Shown: piece after piece, positions 53,969 through 64,000 of the stretch
Position numbering within the stretch: the stretch's first letter is position 1
How the letters are laid out: every line of letters begins with the position of its first letter
Assembly: GCA_022605405.1 (NCBI GenBank)
Contig: JABYQQ010000006.1
Coordinates: 310,001-374,000, forward strand
DNA: 64,000 nucleotides
Direction: 5' to 3'
Source of the DNA: Earliella scabrosa
Lineage: Eukaryota > Basidiomycota > Agaricomycetes > Polyporales > Polyporaceae
The notes under the pieces: generated by a model
What the model saw: only the letters and a program-made list of their open reading frames with translations
Databases searched by the model: none
Told to the model about the DNA's origin: nothing
Position numbers and translations under genes: made by a program

Positions 53969-55869
53969 ATGGATTACTCCAGCGAACTAGGTGCGACATT
54001 CAGGTCGTGCGACCTGAACGGCAAGATTCCGGAAGCGATCCCCAAGCGTATCCAGGAGGCTAATGTCAAGTTCCCGCTGCGCTTCCGCTCTACCCGCTGG
54101 ATGGGCACGGATGCGAAGTCGCTGTCAGCTGCCGAGCCGGTCTTCCGTTGGGACACTGGACATCCCGCCGATGTGTTCGAGTCCGGTTTCCAACCCGCTA
54201 CCAGCATCACTGATGAGCATGCCGGCACCTCCTCCTACAGTCTGGAGAATCACGTCGACCCCCGGAAATCGTCGTCTTCCGTATTCGTGGCCACCGTGCA
54301 GTGTTTCCAGCTCCGCGTCGGCCCAGGTACCGGCGTCCGCAGGCTCGTCCGCTGGAGACCCAAATCGGAGCAGGGGGAGACCGTGTTCGAGTACGAGATA
54401 TTCGCGCACGGTGGCATCGATGTCAACGCCACTCTTGGGAAACACCACAACAAGCAGCGTCACACCCAACACCAGGTCGCTTTCCCGGGCGGGATCCGCA
54501 CCCAGTTCATCCGCGGCGCGCGGGAATGGAAGGGCGGACGACTGGTACGCATTTGGGACAACCCACGCTTTGACAACACGGCCAACGGCAGGGAGCGCTC
54601 GCCATCGTTCGAGGAACTACCCGCACCCATCCGTCCGACCAAGAAAGAACGCGGTCGGGTTGATGTGATCTTCTTCCCTTCCAGAGGACCGCGGGAGGCG
54701 ACTTTGTCTTCGAGGGCAGTCATGGACGGCTCTGGTGACGACCCCGACGAACCTTACCCGTCTGGGGATGACGAGGCGGAATCCAACCACTCCCATAGCA
54801 GCGATGGAAGTTCCGAATCCGAGAGTTTGCACAACGCTGGCGGCGCATCGCCCGCGTACCCCAACTCTGACCGCGACTCCGAGTCCAGCGAAGGTGACTC
54901 CGAGTCTGGCTCGCCCGGTCCTCAAATTGCCATCACCCACCGGCGTGGGCACCCCAGTACTGCCTCGTTTTTGGACCCCTTGAAACCTGGCCGCGCATAC
55001 ATGTTTCGCGGGAACCGCTTCGTCCCAGTCCGCCACCCGGAGCCAGAGAGCCGCCCTAACTGGGACACCTTCCCGGAATCTGCGACAATCCTCAACAACT
55101 GGCCGTCGCTCGTGGAGATCGGGCTCGGGAACCTCGATGCAGTCCTTCCGGACGCTGCGGGTAAAGGGGTGCTCCACGTCTTTTGGTCGGACGTATGCGC
55201 AACCATCCGTCTAGACGGGTCACAGTGTGCGTTGTCGTTTCTTTCTTTGTCGCTTGCTCAGCACCAACAAATCCTTATCTTCTACTTTCTCTCTAGATGA
55301 TTCCGAAGCGCGCGACGATAGGATGGTCAAAGGCTCAGCGACAATTGCGTCGACATGGCCGTCTCTCGCGAAAGCAGGCTTCGATACAGTCGACGCCGTC
55401 CTTCCGATCATGAGTTCGGGCCGCCGGGCTGGAGTTGAAGCGAGAGAAGCGTACGTCTTCAGCGGGGAGCACTTCGTCCGCATCAAGAACAAATCCGGCA
55501 CGTCTTAGCTTCAATTGATGCCCTTCGGTGATCCATCTCCTAATGCACTTTGTGCAGGCTCGAAACACGATGTCCTCCTCGATAGTCCCAAGCCGATCGC
55601 AGACGGGTGGCCGTCGCTCAAGGAGGCAGGCTTCCGCCACGTCGACACGGCGCTGCTCGATCCAGACAACCCCAAGCAAGCCTACTTCTTCTGCGGTACC
55701 AACTATGTGCTCGTGGATGCCAGACCGGGTGAGTTGCCTACGTCACCATCTGTGAGGCTGCAGCCTGCATCGCCATTGACACGTCGTGAATCCAGATATC
55801 AAAGTCATCCGGACTCAGGGCCCCGTCAAGGCCGGTTGGCCATCCTTGGCGAAAGCCGGCTTCTGGTGA
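53969..55869 (+). CDS. Pierisin/scabin-like ADP-ribosyltransferase with hemopexin-like repeats, copy 1
   Basis: Putative toxin-type protein. Exons: 53969-55226, 55297-55497, 55558-55738, 55796-55869. The N-terminal ART-like domain has R60 in FRWD, VAT (107-109) where S-T-S is usual, FEYEI and GGIDVNATLG (140-157), and Q167-H-Q169 before VAFPGGI, where the family has Q-x-E. If aligned correctly, the catalytic Glu is missing. An acidic Ser-rich linker (about 225-320) leads to hemopexin-like blades, each with a WPSL and VDAVLP-type signature and one per exon; the last blade is only a half. The second intron uses a GC donor (55498). No signal peptide, so a cytoplasmic protein is inferred. ATG 53969 was chosen because it follows a leader-intron acceptor, as in copy 2; an in-frame ATG at 53939 lies inside that intron. 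Function is not demonstrated. Confidence 0.75.
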
Positions 55870-58183
55870 AGGGACAACGACCAGTCCCAGTCATATGCAT
55901 ACCATGAATCTCGCAGCCTGCTTCGATGATGCCCATGTGCTGGCCCCTGTGCTAGGGATTGATACCCCCGTCTCGTGCTACGCGTTGTTCACGTCACCGT
56001 CTCGTCGCGCTATGTGACGTCCATCTGTCAGTGAGTCCTGGGGCTGTACGATATGATCAGCCCGGTGTATGTATCTTCTGTTGAAGCACCCCCACCCTCT
56101 ACAGACTTTCTTTGAATGAGGTGATCCGCCTGTGCGCCTTCGCCGACTTGCCATATGTATCTGCGGTCACTAGTGTAAGAGAACGAGAGCGCGGGCGCTA
56201 AAGCGCGGGAACAGAGTGACGAAAAAGGAAGGCGAGATGACGTAAGATCGCGAGTGACCCTCGTTGGACGCGCAAAGGCAATCGGATTGGGTAGACGGGG
56301 TAACGACAGTGGTGCGCGACCTGAGGCAATCGCGTAGCGAATACAAGCGTACGAGCGTCCGTATAAGTACCTAAACAAATCCCAGGCACTGAGGCACGGT
56401 ACTGACAAAGAAATACGGCACTAATTGTAATGTGGCGGGCAACGGGATGGTGAGCGCTAAAGTGGCGTATCGTATGAGCTCGAAATGGCTACAGTAACTC
56501 TAACAACTAGATGCGGTGTAATGCAATTGCCCGGATCCCTCCTGACACCTGTGGCCTTCCAGGCCACTTGCCTATGCATGGAGCAAGGAGTGCCGTGTAT
56601 GTAGTGAGGGATAAATCCGACTGCCTCGATAGCAAAATCTACAGTGGGTCGAACTCTTCTGGCGACCGGCGCTGCGAAGCCAAAAGTGGGATTTCAGACG
56701 TGACAAAAACTTTGGCATGAGCAGAATGAGTACGATCGTCTAGGCCGTATGTAGCATTGGCAAAGGCGATTGTAACTGAGGCAGGTAAGGCAATCACTGC
56801 GTTTGTGCCCAACGTAGATAGGACGGTGCGACGCGGGTCGGGATGAGGTCGCCCAACGTAGCACGTGCCGTCGCGACCTTGCGTAGCCAGGGGTGGGACG
56901 ACTACTACGTGCGACATGTCGCAGCGTAGCCAAGGGGGTGCGACATGACGTATCCGGAGGGTATGCTGGCATGTGTAGCCATGAGCCTCGAGCAAGGCTG
57001 GAGGCGCTCCATCAGGACAGGTCGAGAGCGATTCATTAGGCCGTCTGATCCATCCAGGCCTCTCTTGACACTGCACTCAAATCTTAGATAATTGAACAAC
57101 CTGGGTCTAGTTCAAATTCGGGTAGGACTACATTCATGCTCTAGTAGCTCTAGTACCCAGGCTCTACTGGCACCAGGCTAGTACCGACCGTCTAGTCCCA
57201 GCAGCGGCCAGCACGTCCCCACTTGTTCCACTCATCCTCTGCCCCAGGTCCTACTTACATTGCGCCCTGCAGAATGAATTGGGGAGATAACAATAAGTGG
57301 GACATACAGCTTCAAACACGAGTCAAGCCTGTGTACTGGGCTACTAGCCAAGTATGAGTGATGAATGGAGCTTTCGCGCAGACATACCATTATAGGCACA
57401 TACCATGATAAAAGCTAAGCAGCATGAGGCAGCGTATGAACTAGCGTGATGTACTTACCACAGGTTGAACCGCACCCTAACCCCTCAACGTGGAAGATGA
57501 GGACCGACCTAACAATGTCCATTCCAGGGACGCCTCCAAAGTCGTGGTACTGAGGCAACACCATGGCATGGCAAGCTCCTCACCGTGTAGCTTGGAGCCG
57601 GAGGAAGCGGGATCGAAAGGGCCATGGAGGTCCAGGGCTGATGCTTGGAGCCGGAGGTCGGGATGTCCGAGCATGAGAACATGGGGAAGAAAGTGCGCAC
57701 GGGCCTTCGAGTTTGACAACTTGAAGTCGTCTGGTATTTGAGTAGAAGACGTAGCATCCAGCATATCCCAGGACCATGAGCAAGGGACGAGGCATAGCAA
57801 GAGATTTCGAAATTCGTACGGCGACATGACAGCGTAAAACAATGCGATGTCGGGCGCGTCCAACTCGCGCCTCTTCCAGACCGAGGCAGGACAGGGCAGG
57901 ACGGAGGAAGAGGAGCGGACCTCGGCGCTACGTCATGTGAACCCACCTCGCAACCCTCTGCTACATTTGCGACACAACCTCTCCGGCTCTCTTCAGACCT
58001 CCCCGCGGGTCTGTGTCGCGTTAGTACCTCACTGCTAGACTGTGCACATCAGTATAGCGGAGGCTACCTAGCTTCTGCTACCTCTAATCGCACGTAGCGG
58101 GTCCCCGCTACGTCCCCTCTCTAGAGCTCGCACACTGCAGGCGATATACTCCGCTCACGCAGTGACTAGTGAATGGTAATGGC
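55870..58183. other. Spacer between duplication units, no supported gene
   Basis: 2.3 kb. A minus-strand open frame at 57477-57863 (128 codons, starting MDAPDIALFYAVMSPYEF) is the best candidate, but it has no recognisable domain and no exon partners. Elsewhere only short frames are present. Confidence 0.4.
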
Positions 58184-58329
58184 CTGTGCCTCACCCTCAA
58201 TGGGCGTCTATCCACCTCCGTCTTCTCTAGGCTAACGACCTGCTAACGATGTTCTCACTCAAGCCCCGTCCATGCTCCCCTCCGTAGGTCTCATCGTCTG
58301 CACAGGGGAGACAGCTCTCAGCCAGCTCT

Positions 58330-59258
58330 CACCACCCATCTTGGGCCTCAGGCCAGAGCACGGCTCCCTGATGAACACAACACCAACGCCGCCGCTGGTC
58401 TCTCAGCAGCTCTAAAAGGATGTCCGGCCTGAACTCTAAATGTCACCGGTTCACCATCCGAAGATGACACCGCCGACGAATCAACTCGCGTCCGCCAGCT
58501 CCTCCGACCACCGCCCATCCCAGGCCTCTCAGACTGGGGAATCCCTCCGGAACCAACGGAGCCCTGCGACGAGTCAATCAAGGTGCGTTTGGTCACACCT
58601 TGCAGGTGCATTAACAGATGCACAACCCCACTCCACGCGCCTCGCACAGGCAAAGATCTCCAACTTCCTCGCCCTCAAGCGCGACCCCCACAATCCGCGC
58701 CATTTCAATGACTCCCTCATGGCCAACCGTGCGTTCCGCAACCCCCACCTGTACACCAAGCTCGTCGAGTTTGTCGACGTCGACGAGCGCACGACCAACT
58801 TCCCGCAACACATTTGGGACCCTCTGGACGTCAAGGAGGAGTGGTATGCCGATCGCATAGGTTCGTCACCAGTCCGTCCTCGCACGGGTAGAATTTCGAC
58901 CCTGACGCACACCTTTCCTATTCTCATGCTGAAGTCCTGCTGCCGTGCACCATCCTGTCACGCTACTCTCCACTCGGCAATGCCGGGACCGGAATCTTCA
59001 CCTACCCAACATAATCGTCCAGCCGAAGCGCAGAAGGCGCACTCCGAAGCGACCTCGGCCGCGCAACACTCCTCAAAGCGTGCCCGCATCGACTTTGCCT
59101 CCGCCGGCCCGTCCTCGTCCTCGTCCTCGTCAGCCGCTCGCTCAGATGGCGGCAAGCACGGCGCGCGCCATCAGCCGTACCGACCTGGGGGCGGGCGGAG
59201 CGAGGGCGTGTTGGGCGGCGGGCACGGGAAGGGACGGGAGAGGAGCCGGTGGGGATGA
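58330..59258 (+). pseudogene. SAP30BP-like copy 2, 5'-disrupted
   Basis: Sequence homologous to the unit-1 gene from the RARLPDE segment onward. The exon corresponding to the acidic region is frameshifted and runs into TGA at 58430-58432, and the tiny first exons are not recognisable. Downstream, the HCNGP signature exon (about 58651-58860) encodes exactly the same residues as copy 1, with only synonymous differences. The last exon differs by two substitutions and two extra Ser. Splice sites around the signature exon are kept. No in-frame ATG precedes the HCNGP part, so I call a pseudogene, but use of an unseen upstream exon cannot be excluded. Confidence 0.7.
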
Positions 59259-60483
59259 GTCGATGGCTTATGAGGATGATCCCAGTAGTTCCGTGCGGTG
59301 TATGTTACCGTGCGCCGGTCAATGCTGAGTCGCTCTTCGTTGTTTGCTGAGCAAGGCTCGTTTTCTGACAAGTTGGGTCAGGGGCAGGGCGTCATCCGAG
59401 ACAATTCCTGTCGATGTGTGCGGTTAGTTTGATAGGCTAGACATGAGCGCTGCGCTTCAGGCTTCGAGCGAACCTCTGAACGAGGGTAACCCTCTGTTGT
59501 CTCACTGTCAGTCGGCATCTCAACGGATGTGGGTGTAGTGCCCATTGAGACGACAAGGGTCACCTCCGTTCAGAGATGTTGCTTTGCGAACTGTTCTATT
59601 TTCGCTCCGCTCGGCACTCCAGCGGTCGTGAAGAGGCCATAGAGGACCGGAGCATACCTCAATGTTCTCTGTCCTCACCCGAAAGTGGTGGTTGGGTGTG
59701 GACTGTGAACGGAGAACGGAGAACCGATAGGTCAGAGCACTTGGGTGAGACTCATGCTCCCGTTCGACACGCAGACCGCGACTAAGTGATCATGCATCTG
59801 GGTACGAGAGCACGGCGCACAGAATCGTCTCCGGTGCCTTGGCGGGTATGGGCTGTTAGGCATGCTACGGACTTAAACGTTACCGCTGTCACTCGAAGCA
59901 ATTGCCGCACTCGGAGGTTTCGAGGGTGCAAACTTTGAGGTTCGGTAGTCCATACGCCGGTCGCTCCTGTGCGGCTACTCGGAACATGAAGGCTTCCTTG
60001 TGCCATTCAGGTCATGCAGATGGGCAGGTGCATAGGGTCTCTGGCATCCAGGGTGGTAACATAGGTTCCTTTCCGTCATTTAACCGGTCGGCAAAGATTA
60101 TCGAGGTGGCCATCGCCTCGCTTTCCGCACAAACGACTACATCAAGGATATTGGCAATCCCATTGCAGTTCCTGACCTTCCATTTCTCAGGCACAGTCCA
60201 ACAGACTCTCGTCCTGGTCTCCTCTATCACTATGTACGGATACAGCCACCACGGACGCGGACTCTCGGACCTTCCTCCATCGCTTACGAGGTCCACGCAT
60301 CCCGTTACCACCTTCTATTGCCGTACGTTGGGCAAGCTCTTCATCTCACGTTGCATACGCCATTGAGTTCTGGGGCACAGGTGACGCAGAGGGCACAACG
60401 CAGGCCGCCTCGTTGCGTCGGACGGCTGCGGATGGGTCCAACGCAAGTACTTGGCCACACCGTTGGTGTCTCTCTGCACAGTG
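59259..60483. promoter_or_regulatory. Upstream region of ART-hemopexin copy 2
   Basis: About 1.2 kb. The first 130 bp match the SAP30BP 3' UTR of unit 1 and the part from about 60020 matches the upstream region of copy 1. The middle (about 59400-60000) has no clear counterpart and no gene was seen there. Confidence 0.5.
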
Positions 60484-60492
60484 TATATAAAG
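60484..60492 (+). promoter_or_regulatory. TATA box of ART-hemopexin gene 2
   Basis: TATATAAAG, about 189 bp before the chosen ATG, in a block conserved with copy 1. A leader intron ending in CCCCTACAG just before ATG 60673 is likely. Confidence 0.65.
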
Positions 60493-60672
60493 CCCTGCAG
60501 GTCCTCCACTGCAGAGCATCGACGGCACCGCGTTCGTTGTTCTGGTTAATCCTTCCTTTCGACTCCTCCTGTGACACAAACCCAATCCGCTCTCATCTGA
60601 ACACCTCGGCAAGTGTGCGCGCAATAGTGTCTGAACACTCTCGTTGATATTTCGTCGCGCATGCCCCTACAG

Positions 60673-62452
60673 ATGACCATTTTGAACCTCTCCAACGCAG
60701 CTGTGGAACTCATCGCATGTGATCTGAAAGGCGAGGACCCGGCGGATGTTGTCCAACACATCAAGGCAGCCAACATCGAAATCAAAATCTCGAAGCTCAA
60801 AGTCCGTTCCCCCCTCCAGAAGAACGGTACAGAGAAGTTGGTCGTGCTACCCGCTGCACAACCGCTTTTTCGTTGGGATACAACACTTCCGGCCGATGTG
60901 TTCAACTCAGGTTTCAAACTCACTGCTAGCATCACTGATGCGCCGTCTAGCAACCCCGGGAACCTCCTCACCCATCTCGATCCCAACAGCACGTTGGATC
61001 CCGTATTCGTGGCCACCGTGCAGCGTTACCGAAAGAAGGGAAAGCTCGTCCGCTGGAGACCCAGCCTAGAGTCGAAGCCCAATGAAACCATGTTCGAGTA
61101 CGAGATCCTTGCTCACGGTGGCATCGATGTCCACGCGACTCTTGGCACGTGGGACACGCGAGCCGATCAGCACCAGGTCGTCTTCCCGGGCGGGATTCGC
61201 CGCGAATTCGTTCGTGCTGCACGGCAGTGGAGGGGCAACAAGGTCGAGCGCATCTGGGACAACCCCCATTTCGACAATATGGCGAACGGCGACGAGCTGT
61301 CGCCCCCGTTGAAGAAGCTTCCCCCACCCATTCGTCCCCAACTTAATTCCGAAGGCGAACCCGATGTGGACGTCATCTTCTTCCCTGACGAGGTGTCGCA
61401 GGACGAGGTGCCCCACCGGTCTCTGATGCAGGAGGCGGGAGAGGTGGTGTCCGACGATCCCTATGACGGCGCCGATGATGGCGAGTACTACGTGGATGAA
61501 GATGACTCGATCCCCGTCGACCCAGGCAAGCCCACCGACAAACCATCATCCCCTACTCCCGCGGTCAAGATCTTCGTTAAACGTGGGCACACTAGTACTG
61601 CCGCGTTTATAGATCCCCTGGACACTTCCCATGCATATTTCTTTTGCGCCAATCGTTTCGTTTGGATCCCCAGTCCGGCGCAACAGGCGGGCTCTTCCGA
61701 GCCGTCAAAGCCCATTCTGGGCAATTGGCCCTCGCTCGTCGCGGCTCGGCGGGGAAATATCGACGCAGTTTTGCCCGACGCGACCGACCCGCAGCGCCTC
61801 TACATATTCTACTCGAACTTATGCGCCACCATCCGCATTACCGCTGGTCAGTTCTGGGTCTGCTTTGGCAATCTTACACTCCGAACTTTTGCGCTGATAG
61901 CACTCTCATCTGTCTGCAGGTAAACCCCGCGGCTCGCTCGTTCATGCCACGGCCACCATTAGGTCGATGTGGTCATCTATCGCGGAAGCAGGTTTCAAGA
62001 CCATCGATGCCGTTCTTCCAATCCGGATCGAGGGCGCATTCTCTCAGGCGTACATCTTCAGTGGGACACAATTCATTCGCATCAGGAACAAGTCAGGTAA
62101 GACTCATATACTTGCATCCCCCTCATTGCTCATAGATCTGCGCAGACAATACTCAACAACAAGATGACCTCATCGATCCTCCTAAGCTGATTGTGGATGG
62201 CTGGCCCGCACTAGCGAGCGCCGGATTCCAATACGTCGATACATTACTACAAGACCTGGAGGACGAAAAGAGAGTCTACTTCTTCTGCGGCGACTACTAC
62301 GTGCTCGCCTCAGCCGAACCGGGTATGTGGCTCATCGTCCTTGTCCCGAGTCACCATTAACACTCTCCCACGCAGATACGAGAGATTACATCGAGCCGAA
62401 AATGCTAGTGACAGAGGGTTGGCCCTTCTTGGTGAAAGCCGGCTTCTGGTGA
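60673..62452 (+). CDS. Pierisin/scabin-like ADP-ribosyltransferase with hemopexin-like repeats, copy 2
   Basis: Paralogue of the 53969-55869 gene with the same four-exon plan: 60673-61846, 61920-62096, 62146-62322, 62376-62452. All introns are canonical GT-AG and in phase 1. ART-like signatures are FRWD (R67), FVATV, FEYEI and GGIDVHATLG; Q166-H-Q168 precedes VVFPGGI, so the expected catalytic Glu is again Gln. An acidic linker follows (about 250-300). Hemopexin-like blades carry NWPSL, VDTLL and YFFCG elements, the last being a half blade ending in AGFW. No signal peptide. The amino acid sequence is clearly more diverged from copy 1 than the neighbouring SAP30BP copies are from each other. 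ATG 60673 starts right after a leader-intron acceptor; an in-frame ATG at 60661 lies inside the proposed intron. Confidence 0.78.
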
Positions 62453-63434
62453 AGCTTAAGAATCCGCCGAGCCTATCACGGCAAGCACACAGGTCTCGCA
62501 ACCACTGTCTCATCGTCGCCTCTCAGACTGTTCGCCCGACTCCCACGTACCACCACCTGTACTACGGTTTGATACCGATGCTCCCAGTCTCGTCTCACTT
62601 ACGTTCCGATCTCGTCAACACTGTCCGTCCGAGTTAGCAGTTTCTGCGCGCGCTTCGTGTACGATACTATCAAGCTGGTGGTGACCGTATGTTCTGTTCC
62701 GCCGATTCGCGTCAACCTTGCCTACGTTACCCTCTCATGTACGATATTGGAACGTTGTTTCGCCGAGTATTCCTTCCATGTACGATATTGGAGTTGACTC
62801 TTTCGCCGAGTATTCCTTCCATGAATGACATGCTATTTCGTACCTTGTTGGCCTTGTACCTGGCGGTGACAGTACGATCAAAGTGGATCACTTGGAGAGA
62901 GAGGATAGGGCAACCTCGTCTCTCGCCGACGGAGATCATATGGCACTGAAGCTGATTCCACGGCAAGCATCCCCAAATATCGCATCAAAGGATATGTGTC
63001 CGGCAGCCTACATGTCACGAATATAAACAAAGGGCTCTTTGTTGGCAGACAAACATTTCACGAACATGTCATGCCCTCCAGCAATCATGTCAAAGGCCTC
63101 GAGATTCCGGGATGCACGCCGTGTTCGGAGTCGAGCCGCATCGCACTCCACCGGCAAGCAACTTCCAAGGTTACGGACATGCACGCGGTTGGGATACTCA
63201 GGAAATTTATTCGCGCACGACGAGCCATGTGAAATATATGGGCAAATGAAGGCAGGCAAACATTGCCATGGAATGAGAGAGAGACAGGGGAGCCTGGACC
63301 GTGACTGCTTTACCGCATCTCACTATGATGCAATCATGGCCCCCGTCTAAAACGACACCTTGCCCAATGCCCTCAGCTGGCTGACTATGACCAGATCGGC
63401 CCTTCCCCTGCCGCGACCGCCCGAATGTCATGCC
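62453..63434. other. Downstream spacer, no supported gene
   Basis: Contains a two-copy tandem repeat (62737-62823) and only short open frames. Nothing in it matches unit 1 after the ART-hemopexin stop. Confidence 0.45.
62737..62823. repeat. Two-copy tandem repeat, about 43 bp
   Basis: CATGTACGATATTGGA...TTTCGCCGAGTATTCCTTC occurs twice in succession with small differences in the middle. A degenerate GTGTACGATA precedes it near 62658. Confidence 0.8.
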
Positions 63435-63600
63435 GCTGAGGATGAGTCGATAGCTTATGAGGATGCTTTCAGTAGATCCGTGCGGTGTCACGGTACTACC
63501 GTGCGCTAGTCAATGCTGAGTCGCTCTTCGTTGTCTGTTGTCTTTTCCTGATGGGTTGAGTTAGGGGTGTTGTCCTAGTGTTGTCCCACCCGGATTTTGC
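63435..63600 (+). pseudogene. Third remnant of the SAP30BP 3' UTR
   Basis: GATGAGTCGAT, CTTATGAGGATG, CCGTGCGGTGT, CAATGCTGAGTCGC and TTGCGCCTGCT occur in the same order as after the stop codon at 53034 and at 59258. No SAP30BP coding exon precedes it here, so only the 3' flank survives. Confidence 0.75.
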
Positions 63601-64000
63601 GCCTGCTCGTCCGGTCCACACTCATCCGAGAAACTGCGCTCCCATGAACTCTGTTTATGCCGATGCGTCCTCACCTAGGCCTCCGAATCCTCGTGCGCTC
63701 CTCGCTCCGACGGCAGCTAGCACGACAGGGCCTGTCAGGCGGCAGGCGTGGACAGTGAAGGGGGAGGAGCCGCTGGAGATGGCTGCGGCTGCTGTGGAAC
63801 GCGTTCCGACATGGGACATCGTTCTTTGTCGTCTGGTGTTGACATGAAGACCCGCCGCTACGCGTGAGTGAGCGGTCAGTTCACTCTGGCAGCCGTACTC
63901 ATCATGGCTTGCCCCTTTGAGGGACACTCGCGGCAGTTGCGCTAGCGTTCATTCCGCCTCAGAGGCGCTCGTGTAATTGCGGGCCGTGAGTCGCAAGGAC
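63601..64000. other. Window edge, possible further SAP30BP fragment
   Basis: Around 63690-63790, CGCTCCGACGGCAGC-AGCACG and GAGGAGCCGCTGGAGATG resemble, in the same order, the last coding exon of the SAP30BP-like gene (CGCTCCGACGGTGGCAAGCACG and GAGGAGCCGCTGGGGATG). The match is weak and the frame is not kept. No other gene was seen. Confidence 0.35.

Larger units (their letters stand above)
51579..55869 (+). repeat. Tandem segmental duplication, unit 1
   Basis: A block carrying the SAP30BP-like gene plus the ART-hemopexin gene, repeated in the same order and orientation at 58184-62452. Homology is visible in the promoter (CTCAATGGGCGTCTA), exons, introns, 3' UTR (GTGCGGTGTAT, CAATGCTGAGTCGC) and the second gene's promoter (TAGGGTCTCTGGCATC, GGTGGCCATCGCCTC). 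Confidence 0.88.
58184..62452 (+). repeat. Tandem segmental duplication, unit 2
   Basis: Second copy of the SAP30BP-like plus ART-hemopexin block, offset by about 6.6 kb. The SAP30BP exons are almost identical to unit 1, introns are visibly diverged, and the ART-hemopexin genes differ much more. Confidence 0.88.

Noticed and set aside
57477..57863. 128-codon minus-strand open frame
   Set aside because: Possible gene fragment, but no family, no exon partner and no promoter evidence.

Overview
The window is nuclear DNA from a filamentous basidiomycete, most likely an Agaricomycete. Genes are split by many 50-75 nt GT-AG introns, the DNA is GC-rich, intergenic gaps are short, and the protein families (Tup1, DUF4470-MYND, Zn2Cys6, FDH, GH27, HCNGP/SAP30BP) are fungal. 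No bacterial-style operons, ribosome binding sites, rRNA, convincing tRNA or CRISPR arrays were seen.

Layout. 0.4-4.7 kb: an inositol polyphosphate multikinase (-) and a kinesin (+) diverge from a 373 bp gap. 5.2-10 kb: an unidentified gene and a long coiled-coil protein, both (-). 11.2-18.9 kb: three (+) metabolic genes, namely an Old Yellow Enzyme-type flavin oxidoreductase with a C-terminal membrane segment, an NAD-dependent formate dehydrogenase and a secreted GH27 alpha-galactosidase. 19.1-26.8 kb: a DUF4470/MYND-finger protein and the global co-repressor TUP1, both (-). 26.8-29.8 kb: a strand-asymmetric, pyrimidine-rich stretch without a gene I can support.

29.8-41.2 kb is a LINE retrotransposon in minus orientation. 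It is bounded by a perfect 15-bp target-site duplication and ends in a 37-nt poly(A) tract, giving about 11.4 kb. It carries an intact EN-RT-RNase H ORF2, a zinc-knuckle ORF1 interrupted by one in-frame TAG, and an extra unrecognised ORF near its 5' end. ORF2's first ATG lies just downstream of the conserved endonuclease Asn, so its true start is unclear.

41.2-46.3 kb: unassigned flank, then a kinase-like gene (-) whose 3' end is duplicated just downstream; the duplicates carry a GATGCGTTG-type minisatellite related to the 3' end of the next gene. 46.5-51.4 kb: a Zn2Cys6 transcription factor (-) that diverges from an HCNGP/SAP30BP gene (+).

51.6-62.5 kb is the most unusual part. A roughly 4.3-kb unit, [SAP30BP-like + pierisin/scabin-like ADP-ribosyltransferase-hemopexin gene], is present twice in tandem, with further remnants at 63.4-63.8 kb. 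The second SAP30BP copy has a 5' stop, yet its downstream exon shows only synonymous changes. Both ART-hemopexin copies keep the fold signatures but have Gln where the catalytic Glu of the Q-x-E motif is expected. Their hemopexin repeats are encoded one per exon, with all introns in phase 1. They lack signal peptides, which would fit cytoplasmic fungal defence or lectin-type proteins, but that role is inferred. All identifications are by eye; no search was run.
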